From the NCBI RefSeq assembly GCF_030159255.1, contig NZ_BSCT01000027.1, positions 1-64,000 on the forward strand: DNA of 64,000 bases. Direction: 5' to 3'. Positions 26,767 to 35,557 of this stretch are shown here, piece by piece. The first letter of the stretch is position 1. Each line of letters opens with the position of its first letter. Both the position numbers and the translations under genes were made by a program. Under the pieces are notes generated by a model. That model was not told the DNA's origin, did not search any database, and saw nothing but the letters and a program-made list of their open reading frames with translations. Source of the stretch: Bradyrhizobium sp. SSBR45G. Lineage in GTDB: Bacteria; Pseudomonadota; Alphaproteobacteria; Rhizobiales; Xanthobacteraceae.

Positions 26767-27105
26767 ATGGCTTTCACTGCAGTGTGTCCGACAAGCGCCA
26801 TCTCCGAAGGCGGGATGGGCCTGTTCCAGGTCGGCAAGAAGAGCGTGCTGCTGCTCTGGCCTGATGGCGGCGAGCTGAAGGCGTTTCGCGGCCGCTGTCC
26901 GCATGCCGACGTGCCGCTGACCGATGCGACCTTCGACGGCAAGACCATCACCTGTCCGCACCATCAATGGGGGTTCGACAGCGCGAGCGGCAAATGCGTC
27001 ACCCATCTGGTCCGCAACGCGCTGCATGCCTATCCGCTGCAGATCGAGGGCAGCGAGATCCAGGTTGATGTCGGCCCGGTCAAGCCGGCCCGGACGCCGG
27101 CCTGA
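26767..27105 (+). CDS. Rieske [2Fe-2S] ferredoxin
   Basis: A 112-residue stand-alone Rieske protein. The cluster ligands are C44 and H46 in CPHADV and C63 and H66 in CPHHQW, with normal spacing; the sequence is close to the ferredoxins that feed electrons to Rieske oxygenases, and there is no signal peptide or membrane anchor. No oxygenase or reductase is adjacent. The gene has its own sigma54-like promoter and is followed 83 bases later by a J-domain gene. Confidence 0.9.
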   Translation: MAFTAVCPTSAISEGGMGLFQVGKKSVLLLWPDGGELKAFRGRCPHADVPLTDATFDGKTITCPHHQWGFDSASGKCVTHLVRNALHAYPLQIEGSEIQVDVGPVKPARTPA

Positions 27106-27188
27106 CCAGCCCATCGAGGAGCAGAGCAGACGCCGGGTCTCCCCTTTCCGGACGACGGACGGAGGCCCGGTTCGACGAGATCAGTTGC

Positions 27189-27656
27189 ATGACGAGCGCG
27201 GCGGAATGGGTGATCTGGAACGGGTCGATCGGGATTGTCGACACGGTCCGCCTCGACCCCATCGTCGACGGCACGTCGGAACGGCGTGCACGGCTGGCGC
27301 CGCCGTATGACGTCGTCGGGCCGTTCAGCCTCGACGAGCTGGAGATGCAGGGCCGGATCACGTTCGGCGCCTGTCTCGTGATGTCGCAGCAGCGCTGGCG
27401 CGAGGATCAGGATGCGCTGCGCATCGCAGCGCGGACCGCACGGCGCGCCCTGTGGGATCAGCTCTCGCGCGATCAGGATGACGAAGCCTCTCGCGCCGTC
27501 CTCGAACTGCCCCTGCAAGGCGTACTGACGGCGACGGACATCAAGGCCGCGTTCCGCCGGCTGGCCAAGACGGCGCATCCCGACGCCGGCGGCAACAATG
27601 AGCTGTATCGGCGTATATCCGAGGCGCGCGAGGCGCTGCTGGCGCAATTGGACTGA
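27189..27656 (+). CDS. Small protein with C-terminal J domain
   Basis: A 155-residue protein. The C-terminal 50 residues, from LQGVLTATDIKAAF, form a compact J domain with HPD at 130-132 followed by AGGNNELYRRISEARE; the N-terminal 100 residues are not recognised but contain DIxGPFSLDELE-like and WREDQDALR helices. J domains are usually N-terminal, so the arrangement is less common. Next to a Rieske ferredoxin, it may help a chaperone act on an iron-sulfur protein, but this is inference. The ORF on the opposite strand downstream is convergent, 24 bases away. Confidence 0.78.
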   Translation: MTSAAEWVIWNGSIGIVDTVRLDPIVDGTSERRARLAPPYDVVGPFSLDELEMQGRITFGACLVMSQQRWREDQDALRIAARTARRALWDQLSRDQDDEASRAVLELPLQGVLTATDIKAAFRRLAKTAHPDAGGNNELYRRISEAREALLAQLD

Positions 27657-27680
27657 TGCGATCGCCGCCGCAGGCCGGCG

Positions 27681-28664
27681 TCAGCGCGCGCTCCGCTCCT
27701 CGCGCGGCGCGAGCCCGAACTGCCGGCGATAGCAGCGCGCAAAGTGCATCGGCGTGGCAAAGCCGGTGGCGAGCGCGATCTCGCCGATCGCGAGCGTGCT
27801 CTGGCGCAGCAGCACCCGCGCCTGCTCCAGCCGGACCTGCAGATAGCGCCGATGGATCGTCGTCCCGAGATGCTCGGCAAACAGACGCTCCAGCTGGCGC
27901 TGCGACAGGCCGGCGAGCCGCGCCAACTCCCTAGGCACGAGCGGGCGCTCGATGCGCTTCTCCATCCGCAGCAGCGCGTCGACGAGCTTTGGATGATGGA
28001 CGCCGAAGCGCTCGGCCGGCGACAATCGCTGCGCGGCCTCGCCGCCGCGGACCTCGGTCTGCAGGAACCAGTCGCTGACGGCGGACGCCAATCGCGCGCC
28101 ATGATCGATCCGGATCATCGCGTGCATCATGTCGAGCGCTGCGATGCCCCCGGCGCAGGTGAAGCGGTCACGGTCGATCTCGAACAGCGAACGGCTGAGC
28201 GGCAGCGCCGGGAACGTCTCGGTGAACGCCGGCATATGCTCCCAATGGATGGTGCAGCGATAGCCGTCCAGCAGACCCGCCTGCGCCAGGATGAACGGAC
28301 CGGCCGAGACGCCGATCAGCCGGACGCCCTGGCGCGCGGCCCGTCTCAGATAAGCGAGGGTCGGCGGATGTGAGAACGCAGCCGGATTGCCGCCAGCACA
28401 GAGCACGATGGACTCGAAGCGCGCGGCGGTGCTGATCGTCGAATCGGCCGGAATCCGGACGCCATTGGAGGCCGGAATGTCGGTGCCGCGGATCGCGATG
28501 TGGCGCCAGCGATACAGCGTCCGGCCGCTCAGCACGTTCGCCGCGCGCAGCGGCTCGGCCGCCGATGCATAGGACATCAGGGCAAAGCCGGGGATCAGCA
28601 GGAAGCCGACCCGGTGGACCCTGATCTCGTCGCCTTTGGACCCTTTTACGTCGTTTCTGGACAT
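27681..28664 (-). CDS. GlxA-family regulator (DJ-1/PfpI domain plus AraC HTH)
   Basis: A 327-residue transcription regulator. Residues about 10-180 form a DJ-1/PfpI-like sensor domain (VGFLLIPGFALMSYASAAEPLRAAN, shown here only by its key GFLLIPGF and PLRAAN blocks), and the C-terminal 100 residues carry an AraC double helix-turn-helix (LARLAGLSQRQLERLF and IALATGFATPMHFARCYRRQFG). This is the GlxA/GbdR group, whose members control glycine-betaine, sarcosine and methylamine genes. It is divergent from the soxB-like gene, with only 56 bases between starts. An upstream ATG at 28688 is possible but leaves little promoter space. Confidence 0.87.
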   Translation of the reverse strand: MSRNDVKGSKGDEIRVHRVGFLLIPGFALMSYASAAEPLRAANVLSGRTLYRWRHIAIRGTDIPASNGVRIPADSTISTAARFESIVLCAGGNPAAFSHPPTLAYLRRAARQGVRLIGVSAGPFILAQAGLLDGYRCTIHWEHMPAFTETFPALPLSRSLFEIDRDRFTCAGGIAALDMMHAMIRIDHGARLASAVSDWFLQTEVRGGEAAQRLSPAERFGVHHPKLVDALLRMEKRIERPLVPRELARLAGLSQRQLERLFAEHLGTTIHRRYLQVRLEQARVLLRQSTLAIGEIALATGFATPMHFARCYRRQFGLAPREERSAR

Positions 28665-28720
28665 ATCGGGACAGGCATAGCAACGCATGCTGCGCCAGAC
28701 AATCCGGTGGTTCGACGCGC

Positions 28721-29971
28721 ATGCGCTATTCGCTGTTCTCCCTCGCCCGCCAGGCGCTGCGCGGCCATCGCGGCTGGCAGCCGGTCTGGCGCGATGCCGC
28801 CCCGCAGGCGAGCTACGACGTCATCATCGTCGGGGGCGGCGGGCATGGGCTTGCGACCGCCTATTACCTCGCCAAGGAGCACGGCATCCGCAAGGTCGCC
28901 GTCGTCGAAAAGGGCTGGATCGGCTCCGGCAATGCCGGCCGCAACACCACGATCATCCGCTCCAACTATCTGCTGCCGGGCAACGAGCCGTTCTACGAAT
29001 GGTCGATGAAGCTGTGGGAGGGCCTTGAGCAGGACCTGAACTACAACGCGATGGTCAGCCAGCGCGGCGTGCTCAATCTCTATCACTCCGACGCGCAGCG
29101 CGACGCCTTCGCCCGCCGCGGCAATGCGATGCGGCTGGCCGGCGCCGATGCCGAGCTGCTCGATGCCGGCGCCGTCCGGAGCATGCTGCCGTTCCTGGAC
29201 TTCGACAATGCGCGCTTTCCGATCAAGGGCGGCCTGCTGCAGCGGCGCGGCGGCACGGCGCGCCACGATGCCGTGGTCTGGGGCTACGCCCGCGGCGCCA
29301 GCGACCTTGGCGTCGACATCATCCAGAACTGCGAGGTCACCGGCTTCGTGCGCGACGGCGATCGCGTCACCGGCGTCACCACGACGCGGGGCACGATCGG
29401 CGCCGGCAAGGTCGGGCTCGCGGTCGCCGGCAGCAGCTCGCGGGTTGCGCAGTATGCCGGCCTGCGGTTGCCGATCGAAAGCCACGTGCTGCAGGCCTTC
29501 GTCTCCGAAGCCATCAAGCCACTGATCCCCGGCGTCGTCACGTTCGGCGCCGGCCATTTCTACATCAGCCAGTCCGACAAGGGCGGGCTGGTGTTCGGTG
29601 GCGACATCGACGGCTACAATTCCTATGCCCAGCGCGGCAACCTGCCGACCGTCGAGGACGTCTGCGAAGGCGGCATGGCGCTGATGCCGGTGATCGGCCG
29701 CGTGCGCATGCTGCGCTCCTGGGGCGGCCTCGTCGACATGTCGATGGACGGCTCGCCGATCATCGATCGCACACCGCTGCAGGGCCTCTATCTCAATGCC
29801 GGCTGGTGCTATGGCGGCTTCAAGGCAACGCCGGGCTCCGGCTGGTGCTTCGCCCATCTGCTGGCACGCGACGAGCCGCATCCCACAGCCAGAGCCTACC
29901 GCCTCGACCGCTTCGCCACCGGCCACCTGATCGATGAAAAAGGTCAGGGCGCGCAACCGAACCTGCACTGA
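28721..29971 (+). CDS. mgdA: Sarcosine oxidase beta-type subunit / N-methylglutamate dehydrogenase subunit A
   Basis: A 416-residue FAD enzyme subunit. MRYSLFSLARQALRGH is the conserved N-terminus of SoxB-type proteins and confirms the start; VIIVGGGGHGLATAYYLA binds FAD and EKGWIGSGNAGRNTT is diagnostic. In tetrameric sarcosine oxidase this subunit holds the amine-oxidising FAD and the covalent FMN. The order beta-delta-alpha-gamma equals both soxBDAG and mgdABCD; the nearby glutamine-synthetase-like and glutamate-synthase-like genes favour oxidation of N-methylglutamate to glutamate. The symbol is therefore a context-based choice; soxB is the alternative. Confidence 0.85.
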   Translation: MRYSLFSLARQALRGHRGWQPVWRDAAPQASYDVIIVGGGGHGLATAYYLAKEHGIRKVAVVEKGWIGSGNAGRNTTIIRSNYLLPGNEPFYEWSMKLWEGLEQDLNYNAMVSQRGVLNLYHSDAQRDAFARRGNAMRLAGADAELLDAGAVRSMLPFLDFDNARFPIKGGLLQRRGGTARHDAVVWGYARGASDLGVDIIQNCEVTGFVRDGDRVTGVTTTRGTIGAGKVGLAVAGSSSRVAQYAGLRLPIESHVLQAFVSEAIKPLIPGVVTFGAGHFYISQSDKGGLVFGGDIDGYNSYAQRGNLPTVEDVCEGGMALMPVIGRVRMLRSWGGLVDMSMDGSPIIDRTPLQGLYLNAGWCYGGFKATPGSGWCFAHLLARDEPHPTARAYRLDRFATGHLIDEKGQGAQPNLH

Positions 29972-29979
29972 GGCCGACC

Positions 29980-30243
29980 ATGCGAATCCCCTGCCCGTTC
30001 TGCGGCGAGCGTGACCTCATGGAGTTCGCCTATCATGGCGACACCGAGCCGCGGCCGGATCCAACAGCAGCCGACGCGTCGCAGCTCTTCTTCGATGCGG
30101 TCTATCTGCGCGACAATCCGGCGGGCCGGCATCAGGAGCTGTGGTATCACGCCCAGGGCTGCCGCAGTTGGCTGGTCGTGACGCGCGACGTCAGGACTCA
30201 CGAGGTGCTCGGCGCCACGCTCGCCAAGCGGGGCGCGGCATGA
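29980..30243 (+). CDS. mgdB: Sarcosine oxidase delta-type subunit / N-methylglutamate dehydrogenase subunit B
   Basis: An 87-residue zinc-binding subunit. CPFCGERD supplies C5 and C8, and the WYHAQGC segment gives the downstream His and Cys ligands, as in SoxD. It starts eight bases after the beta-subunit stop and ends in a four-base ATGA overlap with the alpha-subunit gene, as usual in these operons. Confidence 0.9.
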   Translation: MRIPCPFCGERDLMEFAYHGDTEPRPDPTAADASQLFFDAVYLRDNPAGRHQELWYHAQGCRSWLVVTRDVRTHEVLGATLAKRGAA

Positions 30244-33215
30244 CGTCGGCACAAAACCGTCTCGCGGCTGGCGGCCTGATCGATCGCAGCCGATCGATCC
30301 GCTTCAGCTTCGATGACGACACCTATCAAGGCTTTGCCGGCGACACGCTGGCCTCGGCGCTGCTCGCCCATGGCGTCCGCCTCGTCGGCCGCTCCTTCAA
30401 ATATCACCGGCCCCGCGGCATCCTGACCGCCGGCCCCGAGGAGCCGAACGCGCTGGTGGAACTGCGCTCCGGGGCCCGGCGCGAGCCGAACACGCGCGCG
30501 ACGACGATCGAGCTCCACGACGGACTGCAGGCCTGGAGCCAGAACCGCTGGCCGTCGCTGCGCTACGACGTCGGCGCGATCAACTCGCTGCTGTCGCCGC
30601 TGTTCGTCGCCGGCTTCTACTACAAGACCTTCATGTGGCCGGCCGCGTTCTGGGAGAAGGTCTACGAGCCGGCGATCCGCCATGCCGCCGGCCTCGGCCA
30701 CGCCAGCGGCGAGGCCGATCCGGACACCTATGAGACGATCCACGCGTTCTGCGACGTGCTCATCATCGGCGGCGGCGCGGCGGGACTCTCAGCGGCGTTG
30801 ACGGCCGGCCGCAGCGGTGCGCGCGTCATCCTGTGCGACGAGGACTCCGTTCTCGGTGGCCGGCTCAATGGCGATCTCCGGGAGATCGATGGCCGGCCCG
30901 GCGCCGAATGGACGCGCCATGTCATCGCTGAGCTGGACGCGTTGCCGAACGCCCGCATCCTCAGGCGCACCAGCGTGTTCGGCGTCTATGATGGCGGCAC
31001 CTATGGCGCGCTCGAGCGCGTCTCCGATCATCTGCCCGAGCCGCCGCTGCATCAGCCGCGCCAGCGGCTGTGGAAGATCGTCGCCAGGCGCGCGGTACTC
31101 GCCAGCGGCGCCATCGAACGCCCGATCGTGTTCGGCGGCAACGACCGCCCTGGCGTGATGATGGCCGCGGGCGTGCGCACCTACATCAACAGGTTCGCCG
31201 TGGCGCCCGGCCGTCAGGCTGCGATCTACACCGGCTGCGACGATGCCTGGAGCACCGCCTTCGATCTCGCGCGCAACGGCGCCACCGTGGCCGCCATCAT
31301 CGACCATCGCCATACGGTCGCACCGCAGCTGCGCGCCGAGGCGACGCGCCTCGGCATTCCCGTTCATCTCGGCGCCGACGTGACCGACACGCGCGGACAG
31401 CACCGCCTCCAGGCGATCACGCTCCGCACCGCCGACGACGGCTCGCGCAGGCTGCGCGTCGATCTCCTGGCGATATCAGCCGGCTGGTCGCCCAATCTCG
31501 GCCTGACCACGCATCTCGGCCAGAAGCCGCGCTGGTCGGAGACCGCCGCCACGTTCGTTCCCGATGCGCTGCCGCCGGGCATGAGCGTCGCGGGCGCGGT
31601 GTCCGGCGCGTTCAGCCTTGCCGAGGCGCTACGGCAGGGGGCCGCACTTGGCGCGGCCGCCGCAGAAGCCACAGGCTTCACCGTCGCCGCTCCGCCCGTG
31701 CCGCGCACCGATGACGACAAGGTCGAGCTGTCGGCGTTCTGGCATGTCGCGTCATCATCAAAAGCCTTCGTCGATTTCCAGCATGACGTGACCAGCGCCG
31801 ACGTCGCCCTCGCGGCGCGCGAGGGCTTCCGCTCGGTCGAGCACTTGAAGCGCTACACGACCTTGGGCATGGCGACCGACCAGGGCAAGACGTCCAACAT
31901 CAACGGCCACGCGATGATGGCCGAGCTGACCGGCCGCACCATGGCCGAGATCGGCACCACCGTCTTTCGCGCGCCGGTGATTCCGGTCGCGATCGGCGCC
32001 TTTGCCGGCCATCATCGCGGCCGCGACTTCCGGCCGACGCGGCTGACCGCCGGCCATGGCTGGGCGGAGCAGAACAAGGCGAGCTTCGTCGAGGCCGGCG
32101 CCTGGCTGCGCGCGCAATGGTTCACGCAAGAGGGCGAGTCCGACTGGCTGCCGATCGTCTCGCGAGAGGTGCGCGACGTCCGCAGCAAGGTCGGCGTCTG
32201 CGACGTGTCGACGCTCGGCAAGATCGACGTGCAGGGCAGCGACGCCGGCCTCTTCCTCGACCGCGTCTACATCAACATGTTTTCGACCCTGCCCGTCGGC
32301 AAGACACGTTACGGCGTGATGCTGCGCGAGGACGGCATCGTGATGGACGACGGCACCGCCGCCCGCTTCGCGCCCGATCACTATGTGGTCTCGACCACGA
32401 CCGCGAATGCCGCGAAGGTCATGCAGCACCTGGAGCATGCGCGGCAGGTGCTGTGGCCGGAGCTCGACGTGCAGCTGGTCTCGGTCACCGAGCAATGGTC
32501 GCAATATTCCATCGCTGGCCCCAACGCGCGGCAGCTGCTGGAGCGGCTCCTCGGCGACGTCATCGACGCGTCCGATGCCGCGCTCCCTTATCTCGGCTGC
32601 GTCGCATTCACCTGGCGCGACGTGCCGGCGCGGCTGTTCCGAGTCTCGTTCTCCGGCGAGCTCGCCTATGAGATCGCGGTCCCCGCGCAATATGGCGACG
32701 CCGCGATCCGCGCCATCATGGAGGCCGGCGCCGATCTCGGGATCGTGCCCTACGGCACCGAGGCGCTCGGCGTGATGCGCATCGAGAAAGGCCACGTCGC
32801 GGGCAACGAGATCAACGGCACCACCACCGCGACCGATCTCGGCCTCGGACGCATGATGTCGCAGAAGAAGGACTATATCGGCCGCGTGCTCGCACAGCGA
32901 CCCGGCCTCGTCGACCCCGACCGGCCGACGCTGGTCGGCCTGCGCCCGGTCGATCCGCTCGCGCGGCTGCGCGCCGGCGCTCATATGCTAGCCGTCGGCG
33001 CGGCGCCGACGACCGAGAACGACCAGGGCTATGTCACCTCGGTCGCGTTCTCGCCGACGCTGGGACACTGGATCGGCCTTGCGCTGGTCAGGCGCGGACC
33101 TCAGCGGATCGGCGAGCGGATGCGGGCCTATGATCCCGTCCGCGACGGCGACACCGAGGTCGAGCTCGTCTCACCGGTCTTCCTCGATCCACAGGGAGCA
33201 CGGCTTCATGGCTGA
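30240..33215 (+). CDS. mgdC: Sarcosine oxidase alpha-type subunit / N-methylglutamate dehydrogenase subunit C
   Basis: A 991-residue protein. The N-terminal 100 residues have the ferredoxin-like fold with RSFKYHRPRG; residues about 170-210 bind a dinucleotide (VLIIGGGAAGLSAAL); the C-terminal 380 residues are a GcvT/aminomethyltransferase domain (from GHHRGRDFRPTRLT to the end) that binds tetrahydrofolate and captures the methyl carbon as methylene-THF. The start at 30240 overlaps the delta gene by four bases and agrees with the family N-terminus (RLAAGGLIDRS). Length is normal for SoxA. Confidence 0.9.
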   Translation: MTSAQNRLAAGGLIDRSRSIRFSFDDDTYQGFAGDTLASALLAHGVRLVGRSFKYHRPRGILTAGPEEPNALVELRSGARREPNTRATTIELHDGLQAWSQNRWPSLRYDVGAINSLLSPLFVAGFYYKTFMWPAAFWEKVYEPAIRHAAGLGHASGEADPDTYETIHAFCDVLIIGGGAAGLSAALTAGRSGARVILCDEDSVLGGRLNGDLREIDGRPGAEWTRHVIAELDALPNARILRRTSVFGVYDGGTYGALERVSDHLPEPPLHQPRQRLWKIVARRAVLASGAIERPIVFGGNDRPGVMMAAGVRTYINRFAVAPGRQAAIYTGCDDAWSTAFDLARNGATVAAIIDHRHTVAPQLRAEATRLGIPVHLGADVTDTRGQHRLQAITLRTADDGSRRLRVDLLAISAGWSPNLGLTTHLGQKPRWSETAATFVPDALPPGMSVAGAVSGAFSLAEALRQGAALGAAAAEATGFTVAAPPVPRTDDDKVELSAFWHVASSSKAFVDFQHDVTSADVALAAREGFRSVEHLKRYTTLGMATDQGKTSNINGHAMMAELTGRTMAEIGTTVFRAPVIPVAIGAFAGHHRGRDFRPTRLTAGHGWAEQNKASFVEAGAWLRAQWFTQEGESDWLPIVSREVRDVRSKVGVCDVSTLGKIDVQGSDAGLFLDRVYINMFSTLPVGKTRYGVMLREDGIVMDDGTAARFAPDHYVVSTTTANAAKVMQHLEHARQVLWPELDVQLVSVTEQWSQYSIAGPNARQLLERLLGDVIDASDAALPYLGCVAFTWRDVPARLFRVSFSGELAYEIAVPAQYGDAAIRAIMEAGADLGIVPYGTEALGVMRIEKGHVAGNEINGTTTATDLGLGRMMSQKKDYIGRVLAQRPGLVDPDRPTLVGLRPVDPLARLRAGAHMLAVGAAPTTENDQGYVTSVAFSPTLGHWIGLALVRRGPQRIGERMRAYDPVRDGDTEVELVSPVFLDPQGARLHG

Positions 33216-33804
33216 AAGCCTGTCGTCACGCCCGACATTTGCCGATGAGACGCCCGCGCCGCCAGGCAGCCGCGTCACGATCGCCGAACGCGCCAATCTC
33301 GGTTTGGCGACGCTGCAGGCCCGCAAGGGCCAGGACGCGGCGTTGCGGGATCTCATCCAGCAGCAGTATGGCGTGTCGCTGCCGCAGGCACCGGCGATAT
33401 CGCGCGCCGGGACAATCGCCTTCGTCGGCCTTGGTCCGCACCATTGGCTCGCCGTCGCCGACGGCCAAAGTCACCACCTCGCCCCCTCATTGAAGGCTGC
33501 GATCGGTCCGCTCGGCTCGATCGTCGACCAGAGCGGCGGCTACGTCGTCTTCCGCGTCGGCGGCGCGGCCATCCGCGACGTGCTCGCCAAGGGCTTTCCC
33601 ATCGATCTGCATGAGCGCGCCTTCCCGCCGGGCGCTGCTGCCACGACCGTCGTGGCTCATATCGGCGCCATCATCTGGCGCAACGACGATCACGACGGAC
33701 AGCCCTGCTTCGACATCGCGGTGTTCCGCAGCCTGTCCCGCAGCTTCTGGCGCTGGTTCTCCGACGCCGCAGCCGAATTCGGCTGCGAGGTGAAGCAGCA
33801 TTAG
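33208..33804 (+). CDS. mgdD: Sarcosine oxidase gamma-type subunit / N-methylglutamate dehydrogenase subunit D
   Basis: A 198-residue subunit of the SoxG family. IAERANLGLATLQARKG and VGLGPHHWLAV match the family's conserved parts, as does the C-terminal DIAVFRSLSRSFWRWF. The ATG overlaps the alpha gene by eight bases. It closes the four-gene operon. Confidence 0.88.
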   Translation: MAESLSSRPTFADETPAPPGSRVTIAERANLGLATLQARKGQDAALRDLIQQQYGVSLPQAPAISRAGTIAFVGLGPHHWLAVADGQSHHLAPSLKAAIGPLGSIVDQSGGYVVFRVGGAAIRDVLAKGFPIDLHERAFPPGAAATTVVAHIGAIIWRNDDHDGQPCFDIAVFRSLSRSFWRWFSDAAAEFGCEVKQH

Positions 33805-33823
33805 ATCACACCGAGCACGGTGC

Positions 33824-33967
33824 CGTAGGGTGAGCAAAGGCGCCTTGCACGCTAAGACTTGTCGACAGCGGTGTCGAGCGCCGTGCCCACCATTTTTCCG
33901 AGGATAGACAATTGGTGGGCACGCCATCGCGCGGCTTGCGCCGCCCGATGTCTTTGCCCACCCTACG
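33824..33967. repeat. 144-base intergenic element with inverted ends
   Basis: The ends are CGTAGGGTGAGCAAAGG and, at the other side, the near-complement TCTTTGCCCACCCTACG. Inside, CGTGCCCACCA pairs with TGGTGGGCACG around a 20-base loop. It contains no gene and resembles the GTGGGCA/TGCCCAC repeats common between genes in Bradyrhizobium-type genomes. Confidence 0.7.
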
Positions 33968-34016
33968 CCTCCCGCTGCACACCGAGGCGCGTTTGACGCG
34001 TGGCCCATCCGCACCT

Positions 34017-34165
34017 GTCATTCCGGGGCGTGCGCAGCACGAGCCCGGAATCCATAACCACGAACGGTGGTTGGGACAACGATCAGTACCACAACTCGCT
34101 CGCGGCTCATGCCGGCCTGTGAATATGGATTCCGGGCTCGCGCGTTCCGCGCGCCCCGGAATGAC
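34017..34165. repeat. Composite palindromic intergenic repeat, copy 2 (RIME-like)
   Basis: Same outer arms (GTCATTCCGGGGC, GCCCCGGAATGAC) and inner arms (CCCGGAATCCAT, ATGGATTCCGGG) as the copy at 2554-2697, with a diverged centre. With the element at 33824 it fills the 379-base gap between two convergent operons. Confidence 0.75.
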
Positions 34166-34183
34166 GGCAGCTGGTGTAGCTGA

Positions 34184-35482
34184 TCAGCAATCCAGCGTCG
34201 TTTCGCGCTCCCACTCGGTCAGGTGGCGCGCATAGGCGTTCCATTCCTCGGTCTTGAGCTTGACGTAGCAGGGAATGAAATCGCCGAGCGTCTCGGTCAG
34301 GACGGGCGAGGCCTGCAGCGCGCGGATGGCGTCGAGCAAATTGAGCGGCAGCTTCTTGCCGGTCTTCACCGTGTGGCCGTCGGTGTACATGTTGATGTCG
34401 AGGCGTGGACCCGGGTCGCGATCATTGGCGATGCCATCGAGACCGGCTGCAAGCAGTCCGCTCTGCAGCAGATAGGGATTGGCCGCGCCGTCGGCGAGGC
34501 GGACCTCGAAGCGGCCGGCTTCGGGAATCCGAATGAGATGCGTGCGGTTGTTGCCGGAATAGGTGACTGAGTTCGGCGCCCAGGTCGCGCCCGACGTCGT
34601 GCGCGCCGCATTGATGCGCTTGTAGGAGTTGACGGTCGGATTGAACAGCGCGGCCAGCGCATCGGCTGAATGCATGATGCCGCCGAGGAACTGATAGCCC
34701 AGCTTGGAGACGCCGAGCTCGCCGGCCTCGTCCTCGAACAGGTTGCGGCCGTCCTTCCAGACCGAGACATGGGCGTGGCAGCCATTGCCGGTGAGATCGA
34801 CGAACGGCTTTGGCATGAAGGTGGCGCGCAGGCCGTGCTTCTCGGCGATCGAGCGCACCATGTATTTGAAGAAGGCGTGGCGGTCGGCGGTCTTGAGCGC
34901 GGTGTCGAACTCCCAGTTCATCTCAAACTGGCCGTTGGCGTCCTCGTGATCGTTCTGATACGGCTTCCAGCCCAGCGACAGCATGGCGTCGCAGATCTCG
35001 GCGATCACCTCGTAGCGCCGCATCAGCGCCTGCTGGTCGTAGCAGGGCTTCGACTGCTTGTCCGCGACATCAGACGGCGCGCTGCCGTCGGCGGTGATCA
35101 GGAAGAACTCGCATTCGACGCCGGACTTCAGCTCATAGCCTTGCGCGGCGGCATCGGCGATCATGCGCTTGAGCAGGTTGCGCGGCGCGTGCGCCACCGG
35201 CTTGCCGTTCATCCAGGGATCGGCGGCGAGCCAGCCGACCTCCGGCTTCCACGGCAGCTGGATCAGGCTCGCCGGATCGGGCATTGCGAACACATCCGGG
35301 TCGGCCGGGGTCATGTCCAGCCAGGTGGCGAAGCCGGCAAAGCCCGCGCCGGTCTTGACCATGCCATCGATGGCCGCCGCCGGCACCAGCTTGGCACGCT
35401 GCACGCCGAACAGATCAGTGTAGGAGATCAGAAAATACTTGATGCCCCGCTCACAGGCGATGGCATGAAGGCTACTCGACAT
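34184..35482 (-). CDS. gmaS: Type III glutamine synthetase relative, probable gamma-glutamylmethylamide synthetase
   Basis: A 432-residue member of the GlnT/GmaS branch of glutamine synthetases. ECEFFLI holds the metal-binding Glu residues, NGCHAHVS the ammonia/phosphate-site His, and RFEVRLADGAANPYL the active Arg/Glu block. GmaS makes gamma-glutamylmethylamide from glutamate, methylamine and ATP; GlnT makes glutamine. The two cannot be told apart by eye, but linkage to soxBDAG-like genes and to a split glutamate-synthase trio matches mgd-gmaS-mgs clusters. glnT is the alternative symbol. Confidence 0.78.
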   Translation of the reverse strand: MSSSLHAIACERGIKYFLISYTDLFGVQRAKLVPAAAIDGMVKTGAGFAGFATWLDMTPADPDVFAMPDPASLIQLPWKPEVGWLAADPWMNGKPVAHAPRNLLKRMIADAAAQGYELKSGVECEFFLITADGSAPSDVADKQSKPCYDQQALMRRYEVIAEICDAMLSLGWKPYQNDHEDANGQFEMNWEFDTALKTADRHAFFKYMVRSIAEKHGLRATFMPKPFVDLTGNGCHAHVSVWKDGRNLFEDEAGELGVSKLGYQFLGGIMHSADALAALFNPTVNSYKRINAARTTSGATWAPNSVTYSGNNRTHLIRIPEAGRFEVRLADGAANPYLLQSGLLAAGLDGIANDRDPGPRLDINMYTDGHTVKTGKKLPLNLLDAIRALQASPVLTETLGDFIPCYVKLKTEEWNAYARHLTEWERETTLDC

Positions 35483-35557
35483 GATGTCCCCTTTGAGTCT
35501 GCAAGACCCGGCATTGTCATATCCATCGACCTCATCAGCGGCGCGCTGCGCTGCCTG

